From Thiorhodovibrio winogradskyi (GTDB taxonomy: Bacteria; Pseudomonadota; Gammaproteobacteria; Chromatiales; Chromatiaceae): a stretch of 64,000 nucleotides of DNA. Below are positions 46,257-54,802 of the stretch, one piece after another; within the stretch, counting starts at the first letter, position 1, and every line of letters begins with the position of its first letter. A program made the translations under genes and the position numbers. The notes below the pieces were generated by a model. It saw nothing but the letters and a program-made list of their open reading frames with translations, made no database searches and was not told the origin of the DNA. The DNA is taken from positions 310,001 to 374,000 of the forward strand of contig NZ_CP121472.1 of NCBI RefSeq assembly GCF_036208045.1. The letters are read 5' to 3'.

Positions 46257-47006
46257 TCAAGAAGTCTTGGAACCTTCGTTCAGCGGTAGTTCGGATTGCA
46301 ACGCCTCGCGGTCGAACCACCAGTCATCCTGCACCAGTACATCGACGATGTTGCGCAATCTGACCAGGAATTTGTCCGGTTCGCGTAACTCCAGTCGGTC
46401 GCGCCAGGCGTCGAAGGCATCCTGATTGTCAACCTGGCTGTGACGGCGCGCCACTTCGCCAAGCTGCTGGGACGCAAAGAACATCAGGTTCTCGCGCTGG
46501 CTGCCCTGGGCGCGCACATCGGCGAGGAACAGCGCCGTGGTGGCCGCCACAGCCGCGCCGTCGGCGTCGTCAGGGGTGTCTTCGATGACATGGCTCAGAA
46601 GTTCCACCGACAATTCCGGATCCATTGGATAGGTCACGGCCAGCCAGATGCCCTGGCCGAGGGCTGACAGAGACTGCGGTTGTTCGGCGCGGAAAAGCAC
46701 ATCGCAGCAATCGGCGGCGGACTCGAAATCCCGTGCCTGGATCAGGTTGTCGAGTGCCTCGCGCGCCATGGGCCAGGCCTCCGCGCCGCGCTCGAGGCTG
46801 ACCAGGGTGCGCGCGATCTGCAATTGGAGTTCGGCACCCTGCCTGGCATTGGCGGCGGTTTTAACTTTGATGCGCTGGAAGTCGCGGTATTGCTCCCGCA
46901 AGGTACCAAGATGGGTTTCGAGCGCGGCCTCCTCGGCCAAACGAGGGCGAACGGAGTCGGCGGCGGTATCGGCCAGGTGCGACCGGGTGATGTCGTGGAA
47001 ATTCAT
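46257..47006 (-). CDS. Helical hypothetical protein of the dsr-divergent cluster
   Basis: I do not recognise the family. The start at 47006 (MNFHDITRSHLADTAADSVR) is preferred; an upstream start would add 26 Pro/Ala/Cys-rich residues. The 249 residues are almost wholly alpha-helical, with TPR-like periodicity in the middle (QLQIARTLVSLERGAEAWPM, AREALDNLIQARDFESAADC). It has no signal peptide or membrane segment. It lies 16 bp upstream of the Cas6-like gene, so the two products may act together; a helical scaffold or partner is possible. Confidence 0.6.
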   Translation of the reverse strand: MNFHDITRSHLADTAADSVRPRLAEEAALETHLGTLREQYRDFQRIKVKTAANARQGAELQLQIARTLVSLERGAEAWPMAREALDNLIQARDFESAADCCDVLFRAEQPQSLSALGQGIWLAVTYPMDPELSVELLSHVIEDTPDDADGAAVAATTALFLADVRAQGSQRENLMFFASQQLGEVARRHSQVDNQDAFDAWRDRLELREPDKFLVRLRNIVDVLVQDDWWFDREALQSELPLNEGSKTS

Positions 47007-47099
47007 GGTGGCAATCTCGATCGGCGGGCAGGGGGCACAAGCAGCGCTGGTGGGAATCGACGCTGTGGCCGGGGGAGTCGGCATGGCGGTCGCGCCTCC

Positions 47100-47291
47100 C
47101 TAGCGCACCAAACCGCTGAAGGCGGCTTCGAGCCGGTCTTCCCAATTGTCCGGGGTGTCCGGGAAGGGCGGCTTGACGTCCATGCGGAAGAAACGCTCAC
47201 CGTCACGGGCAATGGCCTGGATGATGGGGACCAGGTCCTCGAAGCTTTCCAATTCCTGGTTGGAAACGAGAATTTCGCTGAGTTTCAACAT
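47100..47291 (-). CDS. Small 63-residue hypothetical protein
   Basis: The ATG at 47291 follows a purine-rich CCCCCTATG-type context with a weak ribosome-binding site. The product (MLKLSEILVSNQELESFEDL at its start, EDRLEAAFSGLVR at its end) is acidic and soluble, with no cysteine. It is the first gene of the minus-strand cluster, 93 bp before the helical protein gene. Codon use is normal for the genome, supporting it as real. No family was recognised. Confidence 0.5.
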   Translation of the reverse strand: MLKLSEILVSNQELESFEDLVPIIQAIARDGERFFRMDVKPPFPDTPDNWEDRLEAAFSGLVR

Positions 47292-47559
47292 AGGGGGTGG
47301 GACTCCCGATGGTGCCGGTCGATGATCTGGCCCTCGCCAGCCTGTAACTTGTGGCGCAAGATGACGTCGCGATTTGCCGAAAACAACTGTCGCGGTCAGA
47401 GGGGGCAGCCAGGCGGCGGCGCATTCTTCAAACAAGCGGCAGTCCATCTTGCATCCTGACTGAAATCAGTGCGCCCGGCACGGAACACAAGCCCCGCGTG
47501 ACATCCAGCCGAGCCTAATGACAACCAGATGTATCAGAGTTCGCTAATATTAGAGTTTT

Positions 47560-47588
47560 TTGACATTGCGCAAGCGCGCGGCTAAGAT
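47560..47588 (+). promoter_or_regulatory. Predicted sigma70 promoter of the dsr operon
   Basis: A perfect -35 box TTGACA (47560-47565), a 17-bp spacer and a -10 box TAAGAT (47583-47588) lie just after an AT-rich tract (TAATATTAGAG). Transcription would start near 47595, giving a leader of about 340 nt before dsrA. Confidence 0.6.
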
Positions 47589-47847
47589 TCTCGTCTCGGG
47601 TTGTCTGGCGCCCATCCTAGTGGGTTGAATCACTGGAGAAAATCGCAGGCTGTCAACTATCTCGAAAGGGATAGTCGGGGGGATGCCAGCCCCTCCTAAT
47701 GGTGGAATAGCCCCAGCGTTTTGGTCGGACTATAGTGGCGTCTGAAAGGGATTGGCCGGCAGGATGACTGACCATCTCAAGGTCATATCCGACGGAATGT
47801 TCACCAGCCCATGCGTCCACCATGAGGCCATGATCGGTAGCCCCATG

Positions 47848-47883
47848 TACGCCAGTCAGTACGCCAGTCAGTACGCCAGTCAG
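47848..47883 (+). repeat. 12-bp tandem repeat upstream of dsrA
   Basis: GTACGCCAGTCA is repeated three times without interruption. It ends about 50 bp before the dsrA start codon, within the predicted leader. Confidence 0.85.
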
Positions 47884-47932
47884 GCTGCCGCGGCCCTTAC
47901 GAATTTTTTTCTGTTTCGGGAGAATTTGCGCT

Positions 47933-49195
47933 ATGGCAATCGAGAAGCACCACACCCCGATGCTCGACCAGCTCGAGACCGGGCCTTGGCCGAGCTTTAT
48001 TTCTGGCATCAAGCGGCTGCGCGACGAGCACCCCGAAGAGCGCATCAACTCGATGACCAACGACCTGCTCGGGCAGCTAGAGCACTCTTATGAAACCCGC
48101 AAGGGCTACTGGAAGGGTGGCACCGTCTCTGTTTTCGGCTACGGCGGTGGCATCATCCCGCGTTTCTCGGAGGTTGGGGCTGCCTTCCCCAAGTCCAAGG
48201 AATTCCATACCCTGCGCGTGCAGCCGCCGGCAGGCAATCACTACTCAACCAAAATGCTGCGCCAGCTTGCCGATAGCTGGGAAAAGCATGGTTCCGGTCT
48301 GGTGACCTTCCACGGTCAGACTGGCAATATCATGTTTATTGGCGCCGATACACCGGCCACCCAGCATTTCTTTGATGAAATCAACGAGTACGGCTGGGAT
48401 CTCGGGGGTGCTGGACCCTGCGTGCGCACCGCCATGTCGTGCGTCGGCGCGGCCCGCTGCGAGATGTCTTGCACCAATGAACTGAAAGCCCACCGCGCCT
48501 TGGTCAATAACTTCGTCGACGACGTCCATCGTCCGGCGTTGCCCTACAAGTTCAAATTCAAGGTCTCGGGCTGTCCCAATGACTGCCAGAACGCCATTGA
48601 GCGATCCGACTTCGCGGTGCTCGGTACCTGGCGCGATGACATGAAGGTCGATCAGGACGAGGTCAAGAAATACGTCAAGACCAAGGGGCGTCAGTACATC
48701 ATCGATAACGTCATTACGCGCTGTCCCACCAATGCCCTGTCGCTGAATGACGACGATTCGCTCGCGGTCAACAATCGCGACTGCGTACGCTGCATGCACT
48801 GCCTGAATGTCATGCCCAAGGCGCTACACCCCGGCGATGACAAGGGTGTGACCATCCTCATCGGCGGCAAGCGTACCCTCAAGATCGGCGATCTCATGGG
48901 TACTGTCCTGGTGCCCTTCAAAAAGCTCGAGACCGAGGAAGATTACGAGAGCATGGTCGAGTTGGCCGAGACCATCATTGATTTTTGGGCCGAGAATGGT
49001 CTGGAGCACGAGCGTTGCGGTGAAATGATCGAGCGCATCGGCTTGGCGAACTTCCTCGACGGTATCGGCATCGAGGCCGATCCAAACATGCTCGCGCACC
49101 CGCGCCAGAGTTCCTACATCCGACTGGATGGCTGGGATGACGCGGCCGAGCAGTGGTTCGAGCGTCAATCCGAGCAGCGCGCGGCGGCCGGTTGA
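47933..49195 (+). CDS. dsrA: Reverse dissimilatory sulfite reductase, alpha subunit
   Basis: With DsrB it oxidises DsrC-bound persulfide sulfur to sulfite in the cytoplasm. Siroheme/4Fe-4S cysteines are seen in SCVGAARCEMSCTNELKAHR and SGCPNDCQNAI, and the inserted ferredoxin domain has CPTNALSL and CVRCMHCLNVMPKAL. The 420-residue length fits oxidative-type DsrA. It is the first gene of dsrABEFHCMKLJOPNRS, with dsrB 125 bp downstream. Operon order and companions (dsrEFH, dsrL) mark it as the oxidative type. Confidence 0.96.
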   Translation: MAIEKHHTPMLDQLETGPWPSFISGIKRLRDEHPEERINSMTNDLLGQLEHSYETRKGYWKGGTVSVFGYGGGIIPRFSEVGAAFPKSKEFHTLRVQPPAGNHYSTKMLRQLADSWEKHGSGLVTFHGQTGNIMFIGADTPATQHFFDEINEYGWDLGGAGPCVRTAMSCVGAARCEMSCTNELKAHRALVNNFVDDVHRPALPYKFKFKVSGCPNDCQNAIERSDFAVLGTWRDDMKVDQDEVKKYVKTKGRQYIIDNVITRCPTNALSLNDDDSLAVNNRDCVRCMHCLNVMPKALHPGDDKGVTILIGGKRTLKIGDLMGTVLVPFKKLETEEDYESMVELAETIIDFWAENGLEHERCGEMIERIGLANFLDGIGIEADPNMLAHPRQSSYIRLDGWDDAAEQWFERQSEQRAAAG

Positions 49196-49320
49196 ATCCA
49201 ATCCCCTTGTAATGCCGGCCGAAACCCCGCGGGCCCATCCGGTCCGCTGGGGGGCGCCGGCGCGAAGAATCCCAGCTGCCCGGTGACGGGCGGCGGAGCC
49301 AACGAACTGGAGGAAAGTCG

Positions 49321-50397
49321 ATGGCTGCAAAAGACATGCGTGAGCCGATAGAGTCCGGCTGTCCCGATCCCTGGCAGTACATGCATCCAACGATGCGCAA
49401 GAATTTCGGCCAGTGGAAGTACCATGAGCATCCCCGTCCCGGCGTGCTGCGTCACGTTGCTTATAGTGGCGATGAAATCTGGACCGTCAAGGCTGGTACC
49501 CAGCGTATTCTGGATGTTTTCACCCTACGCAAGCTGTGCGATATTGGCGATGAGTTCGCCGACGGCTTCGTGCATTTCACCCTGCGCTCCAACATTGAGT
49601 ACATGGTGACCGAGGAGGCCCGAGTCCAGCCGCTGATCAACGCGCTCGAGGAGGCTGGCTTCGTGGTCGGTGGGACTCAAAACACCGTCGCCATGATCTC
49701 GCACACCCAGGGTTGGTTGCACTGCGACATTCCGGGCACGGATGCCTCGGGCGTGGTCAAGTCCATGATGGACGAACTCATCGACGATTTCCGCAACGCC
49801 ACCATGCCCAACCGGGTGCATATCACCACCTCCTGCTGCCAGATCAACTGCGGTGGGCAAGGCGATATCGCCATCAATATTCAGCACACCAAGCCGCCCA
49901 AGATCAACCACGATCTGGTCGCCAACGTGTGCGAGCGCCCATCAGTCGTGGCGCGCTGTCCGGTCGCGGCCATCCGCCCGGCCATGGTCAACGGCAAGCC
50001 CTCGCTGGAAGTCGACGAGCGCAAGTGCATCTGCTGCGGCGCCTGCTATCCGCCTTGCCCGCCCATGCAGATCAACGATGCCGAGCACTCCAAGCTGGCC
50101 ATCTGGGTGGGTGGTAATCACTCCAACGCGCGCGGCAAGCCAACCTTCCAAAAGCTGGTGGCCGCTGGAATTCCCAACAACCCGCCGCGCTGGCCCGAGG
50201 CCACCGCCATCGTCAAGCGCATTCTCAAAGCCTACAAGGAAGGCGCGCGTGACTGGGAGCGGGTGAACGAGTGGATCGAGCGCATTGGTTGGCCGCGCTT
50301 CTTCGAGGAAGTCGAACTGCCCTTCACCAAGTATCACATCGATACCTGGCGTGGTGCGCGGGCCAGCTTTAACTCATCGTCCTACATCCGCTTCTGA
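49321..50397 (+). CDS. dsrB: Reverse dissimilatory sulfite reductase, beta subunit
   Basis: This is the partner of DsrA in the alpha2-beta2 enzyme; the beta subunit carries the catalytic siroheme. HITTSCCQINCGGQGDIAIN and VCERPSVVARCPVAAI contain the cluster cysteines, and CICCGACYPPCPPM holds the ferredoxin-domain cluster. The start at 49321 follows GGAGGAAA, a strong ribosome-binding site. The length of 358 residues is standard. Confidence 0.96.
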   Translation: MAAKDMREPIESGCPDPWQYMHPTMRKNFGQWKYHEHPRPGVLRHVAYSGDEIWTVKAGTQRILDVFTLRKLCDIGDEFADGFVHFTLRSNIEYMVTEEARVQPLINALEEAGFVVGGTQNTVAMISHTQGWLHCDIPGTDASGVVKSMMDELIDDFRNATMPNRVHITTSCCQINCGGQGDIAINIQHTKPPKINHDLVANVCERPSVVARCPVAAIRPAMVNGKPSLEVDERKCICCGACYPPCPPMQINDAEHSKLAIWVGGNHSNARGKPTFQKLVAAGIPNNPPRWPEATAIVKRILKAYKEGARDWERVNEWIERIGWPRFFEEVELPFTKYHIDTWRGARASFNSSSYIRF

Positions 50398-50494
50398 TGC
50401 GGCGCGGGTGACGCGGCCGCTCGGTCGCGCCACCCGCCGGTTGCGGGCTGGGGCGTCAAATGCCCGGGTCGGCGTAATTCAGGCGAGGTAATTC

Positions 50495-50887
50495 ATGAAG
50501 TTTGCCATTCAGATCAACGAAGGACCCTACCAGCACCAGGCGTCGGACTCCGCGTACTTTTTCACCAAGGCGGCGCTGGAGAAGGGGCATGAAGTCTTTC
50601 GTGTGTTCTTTTATCATGACGGGGTTGACAACGCGAGCCGGCTAACCACGCCGCCGCAGGATGACCGCAACGTTGTCGAGCGCTGGGCCGCACTGGCGGA
50701 GCAGTACGAGCTTGACATGGTGGTCTGCGTCGCCGCGGCCCAACGCCGCGGCATGGTGGACGAGGGCGAGGCCAAGCGCAACGGCAAGGATGCGACCAAC
50801 ATCCATCCGCGCTTTCGGATTTCCGGTCTGGGGCAACTGGTCGAGGCGGCGATTCAGGCCGACCGTCTGGTTGTGTTTGGCGACTGA
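50495..50887 (+). CDS. dsrE: Sulfurtransferase subunit DsrE
   Basis: DsrE forms a hexameric complex with DsrF and DsrH that passes sulfur to DsrC. The active-site cysteine is Cys78 in LDMVVCVAAAQRRG, the same residue number as in Allochromatium vinosum DsrE. The length is 130 residues. A GGCGAGG site precedes the ATG, and dsrF follows after 60 bp. Confidence 0.94.
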   Translation: MKFAIQINEGPYQHQASDSAYFFTKAALEKGHEVFRVFFYHDGVDNASRLTTPPQDDRNVVERWAALAEQYELDMVVCVAAAQRRGMVDEGEAKRNGKDATNIHPRFRISGLGQLVEAAIQADRLVVFGD

Positions 50888-50947
50888 TGTCGCGCCATTC
50901 ACACCACAGCCAGTCACAGCGTTGCGCCAGTCACTAGGAGCAGGAAA

Positions 50948-51358
50948 ATGTCCGCGACAGTCAAAAAGTTTCTGTATCTCAATCGCAAGGCGCCCTATGG
51001 CACCATCTATGCTTGGGAGTCGCTCGAAGTCGTCCTGATCGGCGCGGCTTTCGATCAAGACGTCAGTCTCGCCTTTGTTGACGACGGGGTCTACCAGTTG
51101 ACCAAGGGCCAGGAGACGGCCGGCATCGGCATGAAGAACTTCTCGCCGACCTACGCCGCCCTTGGCGACTATGAGGTCACGAAAATCTTTGTCGAGCAGG
51201 AATCCCTCCAGGAGCGCGGTCTGTCGCTTGACGATCTGCAGCACCTGGTGTGGGAAGACGAGGACGAGGACTATGCCGAGAAAGACTCCATCGCGCTGGT
51301 CTCGCGTGCCGAGATGGCCGCGCTGATGGATGAATCCGACGTTGTCTTCAGCTTTTAA
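50948..51358 (+). CDS. dsrF: Sulfurtransferase complex subunit DsrF
   Basis: This is the structural subunit of DsrEFH. The protein shows the DsrE/F fold start KKFLYLNRKAPYGTIYAWES and contains no cysteine, as expected for DsrF. The C-terminus is acidic (WEDEDEDYAEKDS). An AGGAGC site precedes the start, and dsrH begins 11 bp after its stop. Confidence 0.94.
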   Translation: MSATVKKFLYLNRKAPYGTIYAWESLEVVLIGAAFDQDVSLAFVDDGVYQLTKGQETAGIGMKNFSPTYAALGDYEVTKIFVEQESLQERGLSLDDLQHLVWEDEDEDYAEKDSIALVSRAEMAALMDESDVVFSF

Positions 51359-51369
51359 GGGAGCCCCGT

Positions 51370-51678
51370 ATGAGCAAGCTACACACCGTCAACAAGTCAC
51401 CCTTCGAGAAATCCTCGCTGGAGTCCTGTTTGGCGCATGCGAGCGACGGCGCCGCCGTGCTGCTGTTCGAGGATGGCATTTATGGTGGGTTGCGGGGGAC
51501 CGCAGCGGCCGAAACTGTCGAGCGCGCGCTCGCATCGGTTAAAGTGTATGTGCTGGGCGAGGATCTCAAGGCTCGTGGCTTTGGTGAGGATCGCCTGCTT
51601 AATGGAATCAGCGTCGTGGACTACGGCGGCTTCGTGGATCTCGCCGCGCAAGCCGATGCCGTCCAGGCCTGGTTGTAG
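51370..51678 (+). CDS. dsrH: Sulfurtransferase complex subunit DsrH
   Basis: This third subunit of DsrEFH has Cys20 in KSSLESCLAHASDG, matching the conserved DsrH cysteine position. The TusB-like pattern continues with AAVLLFEDGIYG and VLGEDLKARG. The length is 102 residues. It is tightly coupled to dsrF and precedes dsrC by 45 bp. Confidence 0.94.
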   Translation: MSKLHTVNKSPFEKSSLESCLAHASDGAAVLLFEDGIYGGLRGTAAAETVERALASVKVYVLGEDLKARGFGEDRLLNGISVVDYGGFVDLAAQADAVQAWL

Positions 51679-51680
51679 TT

Positions 51681-51707
51681 TTGACTTAATTCAACTGATT
51701 TTAACGA
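51681..51707 (+). promoter_or_regulatory. Weak promoter candidate in front of dsrC
   Basis: TTGACT (51681-51686) and TAACGA (51702-51707) are spaced by only 15 bp in an AT-rich 45-bp gap. A separate dsrC promoter has been reported in A. vinosum from memory; here the match is poor and the leader would be very short. Confidence 0.25.
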
Positions 51708-51723
51708 ACCTCAGGAGACGACT

Positions 51724-52056
51724 ATGCCAATCGAAGTCAATGGCAAGAGCTTTGAGACTGACGAAGAAGGCTACCTGGCCAATATCAACGACTGGGAGCC
51801 TGGCGTTGCCGAAGTCATGTCCAAGGAGGACGATCTGGAGTTGACCGACGAGCATTGGGACATCATCAACTTCCTGCGTGAGTACTACGAGGAATACCAG
51901 ATTGCCCCAGCCGTGCGCGTTTTGACCAAGGCCGTTGGTAAAAAAATGGGCAAGGACAAGGGCAATAGCAAGTACCTCTATGGTCTTTTCCCTTACGGTC
52001 CAGCCAAACAGGCGTGCCGTTACGCGGGTCTGCCCAAGCCAACCGGCTGCGTCTAA
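51724..52056 (+). CDS. dsrC: Sulfur carrier protein DsrC
   Basis: DsrC presents the sulfur substrate to DsrAB and links it to DsrMKJOP. The flexible C-terminal arm ends CRYAGLPKPTGCV, with both conserved cysteines (C98 and penultimate C109) 11 residues apart. The core has EHWDIINFLREYYEEYQIAP. The length is 110 residues. A CAGGAGAC ribosome-binding site precedes the ATG. A cysteine-free paralogue lies at 45064-45402. Confidence 0.96.
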   Translation: MPIEVNGKSFETDEEGYLANINDWEPGVAEVMSKEDDLELTDEHWDIINFLREYYEEYQIAPAVRVLTKAVGKKMGKDKGNSKYLYGLFPYGPAKQACRYAGLPKPTGCV

Positions 52057-52215
52057 ACCAGCGCAACCGCGCGCTCTCCGGTTCCCGGACCTTTGTTCCC
52101 CGCTTTCCCGAAGAGGGGGAATGCATGCCCGGCCCGGAGGGCCTCGCCGCACCGGTTTTTGTCGGCTGTGGCGTTCCGACTGAAGATTGAGGCTGAAGAC
52201 TGAGGTCGCGTGATT

Positions 52216-52947
52216 ATGTCCTTTATCTCGGATATCTACGCTTATCTGTTCTATTTCGCGACACTGGTGTTGCTTGGCGGTCTGACGCTGAAGATTCTGC
52301 AATACGCGCGCACCCCGGCACCTTTGAAGATCCCGACCACGCCAGCCCCGACCACCTCTGTCGGTGTGGCCCTGCGCATGACGCGCGAGGTAGTGCTGTT
52401 CGAGAGCCTGTTTCGCGGCAATAAATGGACCTGGATCTTTAGCTGGATGTTCCACTTTGGATTGTTGTTGGTGACCCTGCGCCACTTGCGCTACTTCATC
52501 GACCCGGTGCCAGTGCCCATTCAGATGATCCAGCCCTTCGGCATCTACGGCGGCATGGCCATGATTGTTGGCCTGGCCGGGCTCTGGGCGCGACGTTTCT
52601 TCGTCGACCGGGTGCGCTACATTTCCTCGCGCTCCGATCATCTGATCCTCGCGCTATTGGTCGCCATCGGTCTGACTGGTCTGATAATGCGCTTTGTGGT
52701 GCATACGGACATCATCAGGGTCAAGGAATTTTTCGCTGGTCTTTATCGGTTCGAGGTCGTCATCCTGCCGGCCGATCCAGTTCTGCTGCTGCATCTGCTG
52801 CTGGTGGCGCTGCTGATGATTATTTTTCCTTACAGCAAGCTCTTGCATGCGCCTGGACTCTTCTTTAGCCCATCGCGCAATCAAGTCGATAACCCGCGCG
52901 AGCGGCGCCACATCGCACCATGGGCGAAGCGTCTCGAGCAAGAGTAG
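52216..52947 (+). CDS. dsrM: DsrM, NarI-like cytochrome b subunit of DsrMKJOP
   Basis: This inner-membrane diheme cytochrome b exchanges electrons with the quinone pool. Five to six hydrophobic segments are visible, with His residues in WMFHFGLLL, TLRHLRYF and LLHLLLVALL able to bind heme. The ATG at 52216 (MSFISDIYAYLFYFATLVLL) is preferred over a GTG two codons earlier. The length of 243 residues is normal. The 160-bp gap after dsrC contains a TTCCCC/GGGGGAA stem that could be an RNA processing or attenuation site. Confidence 0.92.
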   Translation: MSFISDIYAYLFYFATLVLLGGLTLKILQYARTPAPLKIPTTPAPTTSVGVALRMTREVVLFESLFRGNKWTWIFSWMFHFGLLLVTLRHLRYFIDPVPVPIQMIQPFGIYGGMAMIVGLAGLWARRFFVDRVRYISSRSDHLILALLVAIGLTGLIMRFVVHTDIIRVKEFFAGLYRFEVVILPADPVLLLHLLLVALLMIIFPYSKLLHAPGLFFSPSRNQVDNPRERRHIAPWAKRLEQE

Positions 52948-53056
52948 CGAGTTACGGAACCGCGATCGAGCGGCCACACCGGCTTGCCGGGCATGGCCAA
53001 GATGAAAGCCGCAGTATTCCGGGCCTGTGTTGAAAAGGTGCAGAAGACGGCACTGA

Positions 53057-53115
53057 GACATTGGGTTTGAGAACATTGAGTTTGCGAAACTGGATTTGAG
53101 AGATGGGGTTGATAC
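53057..53115 (+). repeat. Degenerate 15-bp repeats in the dsrM-dsrK spacer
   Basis: Four consecutive degenerate units are seen: ACATTGGGTTTGAGA, ACATTGAGTTTGCGA, AACTGGATTTGAGAG and ATGGGGTTGATAC. They run right up to the dsrK start codon, replacing a normal ribosome-binding site. Confidence 0.6.
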
Positions 53116-54699
53116 ATGGCTAAGGCAAATTTCCAAGTCCCCGAGCTCAAGGAGTACGCCGAGATCCCGGAGATTGAACCGGGCATCATGGCTCACTCCA
53201 AGCCATTCAAGTCCAAACCGGAGTTTCAGGAAGCGCTGGGGTTTCCCGGCGAGTTGGTCGAGGACTGGCAGAAAAAAGCCATCGATAAAATGGGCGACCT
53301 GCTCGGGCGCTATCGCTCACTGCGGGTGTATCTGGATTCCTGCGTCAAGTGCGGTGCTTGTACCGACAAGTGCCACTATTATCTGGGCACCCATGATCCG
53401 AAAAACATGCCGGTTGGCCGTCAGGATCTGCTGCGCAAGGTCTATCGGCGCCATTTCACCCTGGCCGGGCGATTTTTTCCGAACCTGGTCGGAGCGACTG
53501 ATCTGACCGAGGAGGTTCTCGGCGACTGGTACAACTATTTTCATCAGTGTTCCCAGTGCCGACGCTGCTCGGTGTTCTGCCCCTACGGCATCGACACGGC
53601 TGAAATTTCCATGGCCGCGCGCGAGATCATGGACCACATCGGTGTCGGGCAGAAATACTGCAACGAGATCATTGGCAAGGTCTACAAGATCGGCAACAAC
53701 TTGGGTCTCCCCGGCCCGGCGCTGATCGACACCCTGGAAGGTTTGGAAGAGGATGTGTTTGACGAAACCGGGGTCGAGGTCAAGTACCCCATCGACCAGG
53801 AAGGCGCCGAGATTCTGCTGGTTACCCCCTCGGCGGATTTCTTCGCCGAGCCCCATGTCGATGGCCTGATTGGTTACGGCAAGGTGTTCCACGAGGCTGG
53901 CGTCAGCTGGACCATGAGCACCTATGCCTCCGAGGCCGCCAACTTCGGCATGTTCATCGGTTCCTACGACAACATGCGTCGGGTGGCCCTGCGTATCCGC
54001 GAGGCGGCTATCAAGCTGGGTGTCAAGCGGATTGTCTTTGGCGAGTGCGGTCATGCCTGGCGGGTGGCTTACAGTTTCTTGAACACCTTGGCCGGCCCCT
54101 GGGATTTTCTCGATCAGCGCTACCCGATCCCGCAGCATATCTGCGAGTTCACCCACGATCTCATCCAGCAAGGCAAGCTAAAATTCGACAAGTCGCGAAA
54201 TGACGACAAGGTACTGACCTATCACGACTCCTGCAATGTCGCGCGTGCCTCGCGCATGGGGGATAAACCCGGTGGCCAGTTCGATATTCCGCGCGCCATC
54301 ATCCGCGAGGTCTGCAACCATTACTACGACATGGATGAGGAAACAATCCGTGATCGAACCTTCTGTTGCGGCGGCGGCGGCGGACTGCTGACCGACGATC
54401 TGATGGAGGTGCGCGTGAAGGGGGCGCAGCCTCGCATCGAGGCGCTGAACCATGTCATCCAAGAAAAGGGTGTGACCCACATGGCGGCGATTTGTGCCAT
54501 CTGTAAGAGTCAGTTCACCAAGGTGCTGCCTTACTACGGCATGGACATGGATCAGATCGTCAGCGTCCATCAACTCGTCTCCAACGCTTTGATTCTGACT
54601 GGCCAAGAGAGCGATGAGCCAGACGATGAACCAGCCGACAAGCGGGAAGATAAACTGGCCAGCGAGCCTGCCAGTCAGTCGACCAGCGCGGCAGCCTGA
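53116..54699 (+). CDS. dsrK: DsrK, HdrD-like iron-sulfur catalytic subunit
   Basis: This is the cytoplasmic subunit of DsrMKJOP thought to reduce or oxidise the DsrC trisulfide/disulfide. Two ferredoxin-type cluster motifs are present (CVKCGACTDKCHYY and CSQCRRCSVFCPYG), followed by CCG-domain cysteines in FCCGGGGGL and AAICAICKSQF, typical of heterodisulfide reductases. A C-terminal Asp/Glu/Ser/Ala-rich tail of about 30 residues follows the core. The gene begins after a 168-bp spacer with small repeats. Confidence 0.94.
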   Translation: MAKANFQVPELKEYAEIPEIEPGIMAHSKPFKSKPEFQEALGFPGELVEDWQKKAIDKMGDLLGRYRSLRVYLDSCVKCGACTDKCHYYLGTHDPKNMPVGRQDLLRKVYRRHFTLAGRFFPNLVGATDLTEEVLGDWYNYFHQCSQCRRCSVFCPYGIDTAEISMAAREIMDHIGVGQKYCNEIIGKVYKIGNNLGLPGPALIDTLEGLEEDVFDETGVEVKYPIDQEGAEILLVTPSADFFAEPHVDGLIGYGKVFHEAGVSWTMSTYASEAANFGMFIGSYDNMRRVALRIREAAIKLGVKRIVFGECGHAWRVAYSFLNTLAGPWDFLDQRYPIPQHICEFTHDLIQQGKLKFDKSRNDDKVLTYHDSCNVARASRMGDKPGGQFDIPRAIIREVCNHYYDMDEETIRDRTFCCGGGGGLLTDDLMEVRVKGAQPRIEALNHVIQEKGVTHMAAICAICKSQFTKVLPYYGMDMDQIVSVHQLVSNALILTGQESDEPDDEPADKREDKLASEPASQSTSAAA

Positions 54700-54802
54700 A
54701 CAACCGATTTTTTGGGTCCGGTCGATTCCAGCCGGGCCCGCCTTGAGTAACGGATAGCGATAGACGGAACCCCAGGGTTCCAGTCCGGAGGAGAGTGACC
54801 CG

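Larger units (their letters stand above)
47292..47932. other. Divergent control region between the Cas6-like cluster and dsrA
   Basis: This is the longest gene-free stretch in the window (about 640 bp), at the head of the dsr operon. It holds a strong sigma70-type promoter for dsrA, a small hairpin (CTATC/GATAG, about 47658-47675) and a 12-bp tandem repeat close to dsrA. A small frame from 47764 across the repeat has no family support. Confidence 0.55.

Noticed and set aside
47848-47883. Possible CRISPR array near the Cas6-like gene
   Set aside because: The 12-bp units are contiguous without spacers and the unit is far too short. No repeat-spacer pattern exists elsewhere in the window.
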